From assembly GCF_000497445.1 (NCBI RefSeq), contig NZ_CM002285.1:2178091-2242090 (forward strand): DNA of 64,000 nt. The letters are read 5' to 3'. Each line of letters starts with the position of its first letter. The first letter of the stretch is position 1. The position numbers and the translations under genes are program-made. This document shows, in pieces, positions 35,727-46,875 of the stretch. The notes beneath the pieces were generated by a model that searched no databases, had not been told where the DNA came from, and saw only the letters and a list, made by a program, of their open reading frames with translations. The DNA comes from Streptomyces roseochromogenus subsp. oscitans DS 12.976 (lineage in GTDB: Bacteria > Actinomycetota > Actinomycetes > Streptomycetales > Streptomycetaceae).

Positions 35727-36242
35727 TCAGGCTTTCGTACGGGTGAAGCGCAGCGCGGCCGTCACGGTGGTCAGGCCGCGCATCATGCCCAGCTGGTTCC
35801 AGCCCATGCCGAACTGCTCGCGGTCCACGCTGAACTCGGCTTCCAGGGTGAGCGCGTCGGCGGTCGCGCCGGTCAGGCGCGCGGTGAGGGTCACCGGCCT
35901 GCTGATGCCGCGGACGGTCAGCTGACCGGTGACGCGGACACCGTCGCCGTCGAGGCGGTCGGCACCGCGGACGGCGAAGGTGATCTCCGGGTGGTTGTCG
36001 GCGTCGAAGAAGTCGGCCGAGCGCAGATGGGTGTCCCGCTTGGCGTGCTTCGTGTCCAGGGAGGCGGCGTCCAGGGTCACCGTGCCGATGGCCGAGCCGT
36101 CGGGCCTGACCTCGCCCGTGCCGGTGACGGTGGTGAACGCGCCCTTCACGGTGACCAGGCCCCACATGGTCTTGTGCCGCAGCCCCACGGTGGACGCGGT
36201 CGGGTCGAGCTGCCAGGTGCCTGTTTCCACGGCGACGGTCAT
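35727..36242 (-). CDS. YceI-family lipid-binding protein
   Basis: The 171-residue protein is a single lipocalin-like YceI domain: WQLDPTASTVGLRHKTMWGLVTVKG at the start, SIDTKHAKRDTHLRSADFFDADNHPEITF-like central motif, and the FGMGWNQLGMMRGLTTVTAALRF end. YceI proteins bind isoprenoid-type lipids. No signal peptide is present, so it is cytoplasmic, as usual in actinobacteria. It is divergent from a marR gene and shares four palindromic boxes with it, so it is probably that regulator's target. GGGAGT precedes the ATG. Confidence 0.9.
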   Translation of the reverse strand: MTVAVETGTWQLDPTASTVGLRHKTMWGLVTVKGAFTTVTGTGEVRPDGSAIGTVTLDAASLDTKHAKRDTHLRSADFFDADNHPEITFAVRGADRLDGDGVRVTGQLTVRGISRPVTLTARLTGATADALTLEAEFSVDREQFGMGWNQLGMMRGLTTVTAALRFTRTKA

Positions 36243-36265
36243 GGTCGTACTCCCGGATCGAGTGA

Positions 36266-36366
36266 TTCAAATTTGGATGACCTCATCCGGGCCCACGCTA
36301 GCCCCTCATCCAAATTTGAACAACCCGCTTATCCAAACTTGAACAATTATCTCGTCCAAATTTGGA
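36266..36366. promoter_or_regulatory. Four palindromic MarR-type operator boxes
   Basis: Twelve-base boxes TTCAAATTTGGA (36266), TCCAAATTTGAA (36309), TCCAAACTTGAA (36332) and the perfect palindrome TCCAAATTTGGA (36355) fill the 143-base gap between yceI and marR. The last three start exactly 23 bases apart. They are strikingly AT-rich for this genome. Confidence 0.85.
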
Positions 36367-36385
36367 CCACAGGTAGACTCGACGC

Positions 36386-36919
36386 ATGTCCGCACCCGAC
36401 ACGCACCCCGCCGACCAGTTCGTCTGCCCCGCCGCGGGGAGCGGGCTGCTGCCCGCCGAGCTGCGCGCGTGGATGGTCCTGCTGGCCGCGACGGGCGCCG
36501 TCGAACAGCGGCTGCGCTCGGTCGTGAAGGAGACCCTCGACGTCTCCCACGACGAGTTCCTGATCCTGTGCCTGCTGGCGGAACAGCCCCGCACCGGACT
36601 GCGCATGACCCAGGTCGCCGACCTCCTCGGCCGCCCCAAGACCCGGCTCACCTACCAGATCGCCTGCCTCCAGCGGTCCGGTCTCGTCACCCGCACCTCC
36701 GTGTGCGGCGACAAGCGCGGCGTGCAGGTCGCCCTCACCGACAAGGCACGCGAGCTGCTGGGCGAGACCTCCGCCCTGCTCGCCACAACCGTCCGGCAGG
36801 CACTCGCCGACTCGATGGGCGACGAACAGCGCGCCGCCATGTGCGCGCTGCTGCCGGACCTGGAGACCGAGCCCGCCGGCGACCGACCGGACCTGGAAAC
36901 AGAGCCGTCCGGCGACTGA
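36386..36919 (+). CDS. MarR-family transcriptional regulator
   Basis: The 177-residue protein has a MarR winged helix-turn-helix: DEFLILCLLAEQPRTGLRMTQVADLLGRPKTRLTYQIACLQRSGLVTR with the wing SVCGDKRGVQVALT. It probably represses itself and the divergent yceI gene through the boxes upstream. The C-terminus ends in an 11-residue tandem duplication (PDLETEPAGDR, then PDLETEPSGD), matching a 33-base direct repeat at 36854-36919. This tail looks recent and non-essential. Confidence 0.9.
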   Translation: MSAPDTHPADQFVCPAAGSGLLPAELRAWMVLLAATGAVEQRLRSVVKETLDVSHDEFLILCLLAEQPRTGLRMTQVADLLGRPKTRLTYQIACLQRSGLVTRTSVCGDKRGVQVALTDKARELLGETSALLATTVRQALADSMGDEQRAAMCALLPDLETEPAGDRPDLETEPSGD

Positions 36920-37004
36920 GCGGCGCAGATCACAAGCGCAAGTGGAGAAACCTCACAGGCGATTGTCATGACCGGCTTAACCGGCCTGCCCTAGCATCCG
37001 AGCC

Positions 37005-38803
37005 ATGACGGTCCTGCCTGACGACGGGCTCTCACTGGCCGCCGAGTTCCCTGACACGACGCATGAGCAGTGGCAACGCCTGGTCGAGGGTGTGCTGCGC
37101 AAGTCGGGCAAGGAAGTCTCGGGCTCGGCAGCTGAGGACGCCCTGTCCACGACGCTGGAGGACGGGCTGCGCACCCGGCCCCTCTACACAGCGCGCGATG
37201 ACGCACCCGACCCCGGCCTGCCCGGCTTCGCCCCGTATGTGCGCGGCGGCCGCCCCGAGGGCAACACCGCGGGCGGCTGGGACGTACGGCAGCGGCACAC
37301 CGCCCTCGCCGACGGCGCCGTGCTGGCCGACCTGGAGAACGGCGGCACCTCGCTGTGGCTCGTGCTGGGCGAGGGCGGCTTCCCGGTCGAGGGGCTGGGC
37401 CGGGCGCTGGAGGGCGTCTATCTCGACCTGGCGCCGGTCGTCCTGGACGCGGGCCGGGACACCGAGCGGGCCGCCGAGGCGCTGTTGCGGCTGTACGCCG
37501 ACAAGGGCGTGGACGCCACAGCCGTACGCGGCAATCTGGGCGGCGACCCACTGGGGTACGAGGCCCGTACCGGCACCGCCCTGGACTTCGCGCCGTACGC
37601 CGCGCTGGCCGCGAGCTGCGCCGAGCGGTACCCGGGTCTGCGCGCCCTCACCGTCGACGCGCTGCCGTACCACGAGGCGGGCGGCTCGGCCGCGCAGGAG
37701 CTGGGCGCCTCGCTCGCCACCGGTGTGGCGTATCTGCGCGAGCTGACCGAGGCGGGGCTGAGCGTCGAACAGGCCGCCGCGCAGCTGGAGTTCCGCTACG
37801 CGGCCACCGCCGACCAGTTCCTGACCGTCGCCAAGCTGCGCGCCGCGCGCCGGCTGTGGGCCCGCGTCGCCGAGGTCTGCGGGGCCCCGGGTGCGCAGGT
37901 GCAGCACGCGGTGACCTCGCCGGTGATGATGAGCCGCCGCGACCCGTGGGTGAACATGCTCCGCACGACGGTGGCCACGCTCGCCGCCGGGGTCGGCGGT
38001 GCCGACTCCGTGACCGTGCTGCCGTTCGACCACGCGCTGGGCCTGCCCGACGCGTTCGCCCGCCGTATCGCGCGCAACACCTCCACGATCCTCATCGAGG
38101 AGTCCCACCTGGCCCGGGTCATCGACCCCGCGGGCGGCTCCTGGTACGTCGAGCGGCTCACCGACGAACTCTCCCAGGCCGCCTGGGAGTTCTTCCGGTC
38201 GATCGAGCGCGACGGCGGCCAGGCGGCCGCCCTGCGCTCCGGCCGGCTGCGCACCGACCTCGCGACGACCTGGGCGGAGCGCTCCAAGAAGCTCGCCAAG
38301 CGGCGTGAACCCATCACCGGTGTCAGTGAGTTCCCGCTGCTCGCCGAGAAGCCGGTGGAGCGTGCGCCCGCGCCCGAGCCGCCGTCCGGCGGGCTGCCGC
38401 GGGTGCGCCGGGACGAGGCGTACGAGGAGTTGCGCGCCCGCTCCGACGCCCACCTCGCGGCGACCGGCTCCCGCCCCCGGATCTTCCTCGCCACGCTGGG
38501 CTCGGCCGCCGACTACACCGCGCGCGCCACGTTCGCCGCCAACCTCTTCCAGGCGGGCGGCATCGAGCCGGTCACCGAGGGGAGCTTCGCGGACAGCGGT
38601 GCCACCGAAGCCGTGCTGTGCTCCAGCGACGCCCTGTACGCCGAACAGGCCACGCAGACCGCCGAGTCGCTGCGCGCGGCGGGCGCCCGCCATGTGTCCC
38701 TCGCGGGCCGGGGCGACTACGCCGGCATCGACTCGTACGTCTTCGCGGGTTGCGACGCCACAGACGTCCTGTCCGCGACCCTCGACCGCATGGGAGTGTC
38801 CTG

Positions 38804-38804
<1 letters not shown>
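37005..38804 (+). CDS. mutA: Methylmalonyl-CoA mutase small subunit
   Basis: The 599-residue protein is the non-catalytic partner subunit of the B12-dependent mutase that interconverts succinyl-CoA and methylmalonyl-CoA. It keeps the barrel ([39 protein letters not shown]) and a degenerate C-terminal B12-like domain that lacks the DxHxxG cobalamin histidine. The stop overlaps the mutB start as TGATG, so the two are coupled and probably made in equal amount. In Streptomyces the product supplies polyketide extender units and propionate metabolism. Confidence 0.94.
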
Positions 38805-40978
<2,174 letters not shown>

Positions 40979-40985
40979 GGCGCCG

Positions 40986-41990
40986 ATGGCAGCGATCGAT
41001 CTCGACGCCTATGTGAAGGGTGTGCTCGACGGAAAGCGGGCGATCGTGGCCCGCGCGATCACGCTCGTCGAGTCCACCCGCGCCCAGCACCGGGCGCTGG
41101 CACAGGAGTTGCTGACACAGCTCCTGCCGCACAGCGGCCGGGCGCGGCGGATCGGCGTGAGCGGGGTGCCGGGTGTCGGCAAGTCGACGTTCATCGACGC
41201 GTTCGGCACGCTGCTGACCTCGCTGGGCCACCGGGTCGCCGTCCTCGCCGTGGACCCGTCCTCGACCCGTACCGGCGGCTCCATCCTGGGCGACAAGACG
41301 AGGATGGAACGCCTGTCGGTGGACCCGGCGGCCTTCGTGCGCCCCTCCCCCAGCGCGGGCACGCTCGGCGGGGTCGCGAAGGCGACGCGCGAGTCGATGG
41401 TGGTCATGGAGGCGGCGGGCTACGACGTGGTCCTCGTGGAGACCGTCGGCGTGGGCCAGTCGGAGACCGCGGTGGCCGACATGGTCGACTCCTTCCTCCT
41501 GCTGACCCTGGCCCGCACCGGCGACCAGCTGCAGGGCATCAAGAAGGGCGTCCTGGAGCTGGCCGACGTGATCGCCGTCAACAAGGCGGACGGCCCGCAC
41601 GAGCGGGACGCGAAGGCGGCCGCCCGCGAACTGGCGGGCGCGCTGCGGCTGATGCACGGCAAGGACGCCTTCTGGACTGCGCCGGTGCTCAGTTGCAGCG
41701 CCCGGGACTCGACCGGCCTGGAACTGGTCTGGGAGCGCCTCGAACAGCACCGTGCGCTGCTCGACTCCGCCGGCCGGCTGACCGCCAAGCGGCGCGACCA
41801 GCAGGTCGGCTGGACCTGGGCGATGGTCCGCGACGAACTCCTCGACCGCCTGCACACCGCCCCGGCGGTACGTGAGGTGGCCCCGGACCTCGAACGGCAG
41901 GTCAGGCAGGGGGAGTTGACCGCGACGCTGGCTGCGGAACGCATCCTGGCGGCGTTCGAGGGACGTACACCTCCTGGGGCCGGGGCTTGA
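40986..41990 (+). CDS. meaB: Methylmalonyl-CoA mutase-associated GTPase MeaB
   Basis: The 334-residue G3E GTPase protects and reloads methylmalonyl-CoA mutase. The P-loop GVPGVGKSTFIDAFG, the VDPSSTRTGGSILGDKTRM switch region, ETVGVGQSE (Walker B/switch II) and NKADGPHERDAK base-recognition motif are all present. It directly follows mutB, as in most genomes. The C-terminus is followed at once by degenerate DNA that reads as a broken helicase gene on the other strand. Confidence 0.94.
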   Translation: MAAIDLDAYVKGVLDGKRAIVARAITLVESTRAQHRALAQELLTQLLPHSGRARRIGVSGVPGVGKSTFIDAFGTLLTSLGHRVAVLAVDPSSTRTGGSILGDKTRMERLSVDPAAFVRPSPSAGTLGGVAKATRESMVVMEAAGYDVVLVETVGVGQSETAVADMVDSFLLLTLARTGDQLQGIKKGVLELADVIAVNKADGPHERDAKAAARELAGALRLMHGKDAFWTAPVLSCSARDSTGLELVWERLEQHRALLDSAGRLTAKRRDQQVGWTWAMVRDELLDRLHTAPAVREVAPDLERQVRQGELTATLAAERILAAFEGRTPPGAGA

Positions 41991-42465
41991 AAGAGGCGAG
42001 GCCCCGGCCCTTGATGACACGGTCGGTCTCCTCGCGCCAGTAGCTCGGCGAGGGATCGATCTCTGCGAGGAGGCTGCCGCGACCAGTGCGTTTCCACGCC
42101 AGGCTGAAGGCGGTCTCCGCCTTGTCGCCATGGAGGCGGACCTCGCGCCGTGCTCGCGGTGGTCTTCAGGAAGGTGCCCTGCACACGAGGCAGGTTGTCG
42201 GCGAACGTGACGTACAGGATGCGCCTGGTGGTGCGCTCGGCCAGATATACCGCGCGATGCAGGCCGACCACCGTCTTGCCGGTTCCCGCCGGCCCGCTGA
42301 TGCGCGCCGGTCCCGACCAGCTGCGACGCACGAGCGCCACCTGGCCGGGGCGCAGGAAGGTCATCTGGCGTCTCGTACCCGGGGAAGACCCGCTCCAGGA
42401 GGTCTGCTCCTCACGGTTCTCGCCTCCGGCACTGAGACAGCCGCCCGAAGTCTCCGGGGGCCGCA
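41990..42465 (-). pseudogene. Broken UvrD/Rep-type DNA helicase gene
   Basis: Minus-strand frames carry helicase pieces: GPARISGPAGTGKTVVGLHRA is the Walker A region, RRILYVTFADNLPRVQGTF follows, and in another frame GRGSLLAEIDPSPSYWREE and DRVIKGRGL. In intact homologues these parts lie more than 100 residues apart, so there is an internal deletion and at least one or two frameshifts. An N-terminal piece (DLLERVFPGYETPDD) is in yet another frame. It abuts meaB. Confidence 0.7.
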
Positions 42466-42474
42466 CGCCGGTTC

Positions 42475-42650
42475 TTGACGTCCAGGCGGACGGGCTGGAA
42501 TGGCTGGAGTGGGCCGATGAGCATGCGGCACGGCTCGACCCGCTCCACGGCCCGTTGAGTACTCCACCGGATCCGCCGGCCGGACGCGAGGCTCTGCGTG
42601 AGTTGTCGAAGGTCGATCCCTACGCCTGTCCGGTGGCCGTTCGACGCCGA
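42475..42650 (+). pseudogene. C-terminal fragment of a hypothetical protein
   Basis: The frame reads ADGLEWLEWADEHAARLDPL, then GPLSTPPDPPAGREALREL. This resembles the tail of coiled-coil hypothetical proteins often found near mobile DNA in Streptomyces, but no start or upstream coding part exists. It is opposite in strand to the helicase remnant. Confidence 0.35.
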
Positions 42651-43224
42651 CGGCCACCGGACACTTCCCGAGGACCAGCCGACCGGCCGACCATGCTGGT
42701 ACCGAGCGTCGGCCCCGGCAGGTCCGGCCGCACCCACGAGCCCAGCACCGAGGGCTGCCCCGGGTCCGGTCCCGAAGGCGCAGCCGGAGGCCGAGGAGCG
42801 GCCGCCGCAGCCGCCCGCCGAGCCTGAGGCTCTCCTTGGTTTGGAACCGTGACGGACGTGCCCGCCGTGTCCATGAAGACGACCTGTCGTACCGCGACGT
42901 CGCACGCCGGCCAGCGCGCGAGCACGTCGGCGCGGGACCGGTGGTCGACGCCGACGACCGGGCGGTCGGCGGGAGTGTCCGAGTCAGACTAGTGGTGCAT
43001 GCGGCCGATGGCGGAGTGCTGCGACGCAGGTCCCGGAAACAGGGCCCGGATGGCCCCTTGGGACAGGGACGGCACCGGACCGAAGGTGGAGCCGTGACAC
43101 CCGTATCTGCGCGTCGGTACCCCGTAGCCAGGGTCAGTCTGTCGGTGCGTGTCGGCCTCTCGGGGCCGGGCGCGGCGTGGGCGCGGCCCGCTGTGGGAGC
43201 GGACAGGGACACGAGAGGCGGTCG
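42651..43224. other. Degenerate gene-free DNA before the MgtA-type gene
   Basis: No intact gene is seen. One minus-strand frame contains QVVFMDTAGTSV, which recalls a STAS anti-sigma-antagonist core, but nothing around it supports a gene. No recognised magnesium riboswitch was found before the ATPase start. Confidence 0.4.
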
Positions 43225-45915
43225 GTGATCGTGACCACTGTCGCGGCGCGGCCGGTGACTGCGGGGTGTGCCGCCACAGCCGCGGCCCGGCCCACTGCGG
43301 GGGTGCTTCGCGATCTGGGGGTGACCGGCGACGGTCTGTCGTCGGACGAGGCGGAACAGCGGCTGAGGCGCTGGGGGCCCAACGCGGTTCACTCGCACCG
43401 GGCCCGGGCCTGGCTCGTCGTGTGGCACCAGCTACGGTCCCCGCTTCTGGGCCTGCTGCTGGCCGCCGCCGTCATCTCCTACTTCGCCGGTGAGCGCAGC
43501 GATGCCCTGATCATCGGGGTGATCGTGGCGCTGTCCGTCGGCCTCGGCTTCCTCAACGAGTACCGGGCAGAGAAGACCGCCCAGTCACTGCACGCGAAGA
43601 TCCGCCACCGGGCGGTCGTGCTGCGCGACGGCCGTCCGCAGGAGGTGGAGGTCACCCGCCTGGTTCCGGGCGATGTGGTGGAGTTGCGGCTGGGCGACAT
43701 CGTCCCCGCCGATCTGCGGCTGCTTCAGGCCACGGGACTGGAGTGCAGCGAGTCGGTACTGACCGGCGAGTCGCTGCCGGTCGCCAAAGACACCGCCCCT
43801 GTGCCGGCCGGCACGGCGCTCGCGGAGCTGTCCGGATGCGCCCTGATGGGTACCGTGGTGCACTCTGGAAGCGGGCGTGGGGTGGTGGTCGCCACCGGTG
43901 CCGAGGCCGAATTCGGAAAAATCGCCGCCGGGCTGAGCGGCCACCAGCTGGAGACCGAGTTCCAGGTGGGGCTGCGCCGGTTCTCGATGCTGCTGGTGTA
44001 CGTCGCCGGGGCACTGACCACGTCGATCTTCGTCATCAACGTCGCACTGCACAAACCGCTGATCGACGCGCTGCTGTTCTCCCTGGCCATCGCGGTCGGC
44101 ATCACTCCGCAGCTGCTGCCCGCCGTGGTCTCGACCAGCCTGGCCGCGGGCTCCCGGCGAATGAGCCGACGCAAGGTGCTGGTCAAGCGCCTGGTGTGCA
44201 TTGAGGACCTCGGCGACGTCGACGTGCTGTTCACCGACAAGACCGGGACGCTGACGCATGGCCGCATCGACTTCATGCGCGCCGTGCCCGTCGGCGGCAC
44301 GTCGCCGGAGGAGGCGCTGCACCTCGGGCTGCTGTGCACCGAGACGCAGGTGGACGACCAGGGCCGGCCGGTGGGCGGCAACCCGCTCGACGAGGCCCTG
44401 TGGGACTCCCCCGCCGCCTTCCAGCGCTCGGCACTCTGCGGCTTCAAGCGCATCGGCGTCCTGCCCTTCGACCACGACCGGCGGATGGTCTCCGTCATGG
44501 TCACCGACCCCGACGGCGCGACCACGCTGATCACCAAAGGCGCCCCCGAGGCGGTGCTGGAACGCTGCGTGGAGGTGCCCGAGGCGGCACGTCAGGCGTT
44601 GGATGCCGAGTTCGCCGCCGCCAACCGCGTCGTGGCCGTGGCGACCCGTCCCGCCCAGGCCACCCCCACCCTCACAGCCGCCGACGAGCACGACCTCCGC
44701 CTGGCCGGTCTGCTGGTCTTCCTCGATCCGCCCAAACCCGACGCCGCCGAGGCACTGGGACGGCTGGACGCGCTGGGCATCACGGTGAAGATCGTCACCG
44801 GGGACAACCCCGCGGTGGCCGCCAAGGTCTGCCACGACCTGGGGCTGAATGACGTCGGCATCCTGACCGGGACCGACCTGGACACCATGGACGACGAGCA
44901 GCTCACCGCCGCCCTCCGGCACACCACCGTGTTCGCCCGGGTCAGCCCGGAGCACAAGGCCCGCATCGTCCGCAGCCAGCGGCGGACCGGCGGCGATGTC
45001 GCCTTCCTCGGCGACGGCGTCAACGACGCCCTCGCACTCCACGCCGCCGACGTGGGAATCTCGGTGGATTCAGCCACCGACGTGGCCAAGGACGCGGCCG
45101 ACGTGATCCTTCTGGAGAAGGACCTCGGGGTCCTGGCGGACGGCGTCGCCGAGGGGCGGCGGATCTTCGCCAACACCATCAAGTACGTGCTGATGGGTAC
45201 GTCCAGCAACTTCGGCAACATGTTCAGCGCGGCCGGCGCCTCCCTGTTCCTGCCGTTCCTGCCGATGCTGCCCTCTCAGATCCTGCTCAACAACCTTCTG
45301 TACGACAGCAGCCAGCTCACCATCCCCACCGACGAGGTCGACGAGGAGCAGGTGCGCCGCCCGGCGCACTGGGACATCGCCTTCATCCGGCGCTTCATGG
45401 TGTGCTTCGGACCGATCAGCTCGCTGTTCGACTTCGTGACCTTCGCGGTGATGCTGTGGGTCTTCCACGCCGGCCCGGCACAGTTCCACACCGGCTGGTT
45501 CGTGGAGTCCCTCGCCACGCAGACCCTGGTGATCTTCGCCATCCGGACCCGCCGCATCCCCTTCTGGCGCAGCCACCCCAGCCTTCCGCTGGCGTCGACC
45601 GCGCTGGGAGTCGTCGCCCTCGGCACCGTCCTTCCGGCCACTCCACTGGCCCATGTCCTCGGCTTCCGGCTCCTTCCGACCGGTTTCTTCGCCGCAGTGG
45701 CCGCCATGGTCGCCGTCTACCTTGTCCTCGTCGAGATCGGCAAGCGGATCTTCTACCGGACCGCGCGTGCACCGGCCCGGCCCCGACCAGCCCTCGGCCA
45801 CCGGCACCTGCGCCGCCGCGCAGCCCGGTTCAGCACCACCACCCGACTGCGGCAACCGAGATCCATCGGTCGTCTGCCCGCGAGCAGACCGCACACGACC
45901 GGCGGGGTCGGGTGA
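43225..45915 (+). CDS. mgtA: Magnesium-translocating P-type ATPase (MgtA/MgtB type)
   Basis: The 896-residue P3B-type ATPase has the phosphorylation motif DKTGTLTHGRID, the TGES dephosphorylation motif in VLTGESLPVAKD, the KGAPEAVLERC nucleotide region, the GDGVNDALALHAADVGISVDSA hinge, and about ten membrane spans. The segment NNLLYDSSQLTIPTDEVD is characteristic of Mg2+ transporters. It imports Mg2+ at the expense of ATP. The GTG start has GAGAGG six bases upstream. The C-terminal 45 residues are Arg/Pro-rich and unlike the family. A hairpin follows the stop. Confidence 0.92.
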   Translation: MIVTTVAARPVTAGCAATAAARPTAGVLRDLGVTGDGLSSDEAEQRLRRWGPNAVHSHRARAWLVVWHQLRSPLLGLLLAAAVISYFAGERSDALIIGVIVALSVGLGFLNEYRAEKTAQSLHAKIRHRAVVLRDGRPQEVEVTRLVPGDVVELRLGDIVPADLRLLQATGLECSESVLTGESLPVAKDTAPVPAGTALAELSGCALMGTVVHSGSGRGVVVATGAEAEFGKIAAGLSGHQLETEFQVGLRRFSMLLVYVAGALTTSIFVINVALHKPLIDALLFSLAIAVGITPQLLPAVVSTSLAAGSRRMSRRKVLVKRLVCIEDLGDVDVLFTDKTGTLTHGRIDFMRAVPVGGTSPEEALHLGLLCTETQVDDQGRPVGGNPLDEALWDSPAAFQRSALCGFKRIGVLPFDHDRRMVSVMVTDPDGATTLITKGAPEAVLERCVEVPEAARQALDAEFAAANRVVAVATRPAQATPTLTAADEHDLRLAGLLVFLDPPKPDAAEALGRLDALGITVKIVTGDNPAVAAKVCHDLGLNDVGILTGTDLDTMDDEQLTAALRHTTVFARVSPEHKARIVRSQRRTGGDVAFLGDGVNDALALHAADVGISVDSATDVAKDAADVILLEKDLGVLADGVAEGRRIFANTIKYVLMGTSSNFGNMFSAAGASLFLPFLPMLPSQILLNNLLYDSSQLTIPTDEVDEEQVRRPAHWDIAFIRRFMVCFGPISSLFDFVTFAVMLWVFHAGPAQFHTGWFVESLATQTLVIFAIRTRRIPFWRSHPSLPLASTALGVVALGTVLPATPLAHVLGFRLLPTGFFAAVAAMVAVYLVLVEIGKRIFYRTARAPARPRPALGHRHLRRRAARFSTTTRLRQPRSIGRLPASRPHTTGGVG

Positions 45916-45952
45916 GCTGCCCGGGCGTAGCGTTCCGCCTCCCCCAGTGCTG

Positions 45953-45976
45953 CCTGACGCTATGCGTCGCGTCAGG
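45953..45976 (+). terminator. Hairpin after mgtA
   Basis: CCTGACGC (45953-45960) pairs perfectly with GCGTCAGG (45969-45976), 38 bases after the stop. It is a modest terminator candidate. The rest of the 324-base gap before the DUF4956 gene shows nothing else recognisable. Confidence 0.5.
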
Positions 45977-46239
45977 TGATGCGGGTTGCGAGTTCGGCGG
46001 CGGAACACTGCACCGTCGTTGGCTTCTCTTGCCCGGCGGTGGAGCGTCGGAGCCGGTCGGCAAGAGGGGCGAATGCGACAGGAGGTATGTGCTTCCGGTC
46101 AGTTAGGGCCGGGGGCCATCAAGGAGGCGCATCGTTTCTCCACAAGCGAAAGCACGTTCGCCATGCGTTTACCTATCGTCTGTCTCTCGTTCCGGTTCTT
46201 CGGGGCCTTCCAGCGTCCGTACCTACAGGGAGTGCAGTC

Positions 46240-46875
46240 ATGGAGTCGTTACGGCATCTCGCCGCCCACTTCGGGCTCGACCTCGCCGCCGTCGGCGTGC
46301 TGACCTTCGCCATCTACTATCCGCGCCACCGTCGGCGCGACCTCGTGCCGGCCTATCTCGCCCTGAACACCGGCCTCTTCACCGTCGTCACCGCCCTCGC
46401 CGAGGTGCGCGGCGGCGGGGGAGCGGCCCTGGGCTTCGGTCTCTTCGGCGTGCTCTCGATCGTCAGACTCCGCTCCGACGCCGTGCAACACCAAGAAGTC
46501 GCCTACTACTTCACCACCCTGGTCCTCGGCCTGCTCTGCGGACTGCCGAGGCTGCCGTTCGCGCTCACCGCCGGGCTGTGTGCCACCCTGCTCCTCATCG
46601 TCTGGGCAGCCGACAGCCCCCGCCTCCTCGCCGGCACCCGGCGCGCCGTCGTCACCCTCGACGCCGTCCACGAGGACCCGGCCGTCCTCCACGCCGACCT
46701 CGTACGGCGCCTGGGTGAGCCCCTCCACTGGACAGTCATGGAAGTCGACTTCGTCCGGGACCTCACCGTCGTCGACGTCCGCTACCGCGAGAGCGCAGCG
46801 GCCCCGGCCGGCCGGGGCTCCGCGCCCGCCGCCGGACCCGCCCCCCGGACCACGCCCGCCTGGGAAACCGCATGA
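46240..46875 (+). CDS. DUF4956 membrane protein
   Basis: The 211-residue protein has about four hydrophobic segments and the DUF4956 hallmarks IYYPRHRRRDLVPAYLALNTGLF and GFGLFGVLSIVRLRSDAVQHQEVAYYF, followed by a cytoplasmic domain. Such proteins are almost always paired with a VTC polyphosphate polymerase, as here, and may form its membrane partner or channel. The ATG (MESLRHL) has AGGGAG upstream; an in-frame ATG 152 bases earlier sits too close to its AGGAGG and gives unconserved residues. The stop overlaps the next start as ATGA. Confidence 0.85.
   Translation: MESLRHLAAHFGLDLAAVGVLTFAIYYPRHRRRDLVPAYLALNTGLFTVVTALAEVRGGGGAALGFGLFGVLSIVRLRSDAVQHQEVAYYFTTLVLGLLCGLPRLPFALTAGLCATLLLIVWAADSPRLLAGTRRAVVTLDAVHEDPAVLHADLVRRLGEPLHWTVMEVDFVRDLTVVDVRYRESAAAPAGRGSAPAAGPAPRTTPAWETA

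Noticed and set aside
42620..42925. STAS-like VVFMDTAGTSV segment
   Set aside because: Only about 12 residues resemble an anti-sigma antagonist; the flanking sequence does not continue as a STAS domain.
43000..43224. Magnesium (M-box) riboswitch before mgtA
   Set aside because: I looked for conserved M-box blocks and saw none.
46088..46242. Earlier ATG after AGGAGG for the DUF4956 protein
   Set aside because: The AGGAGG is one base from the ATG, too close, and the added 50 residues look unlike the family.
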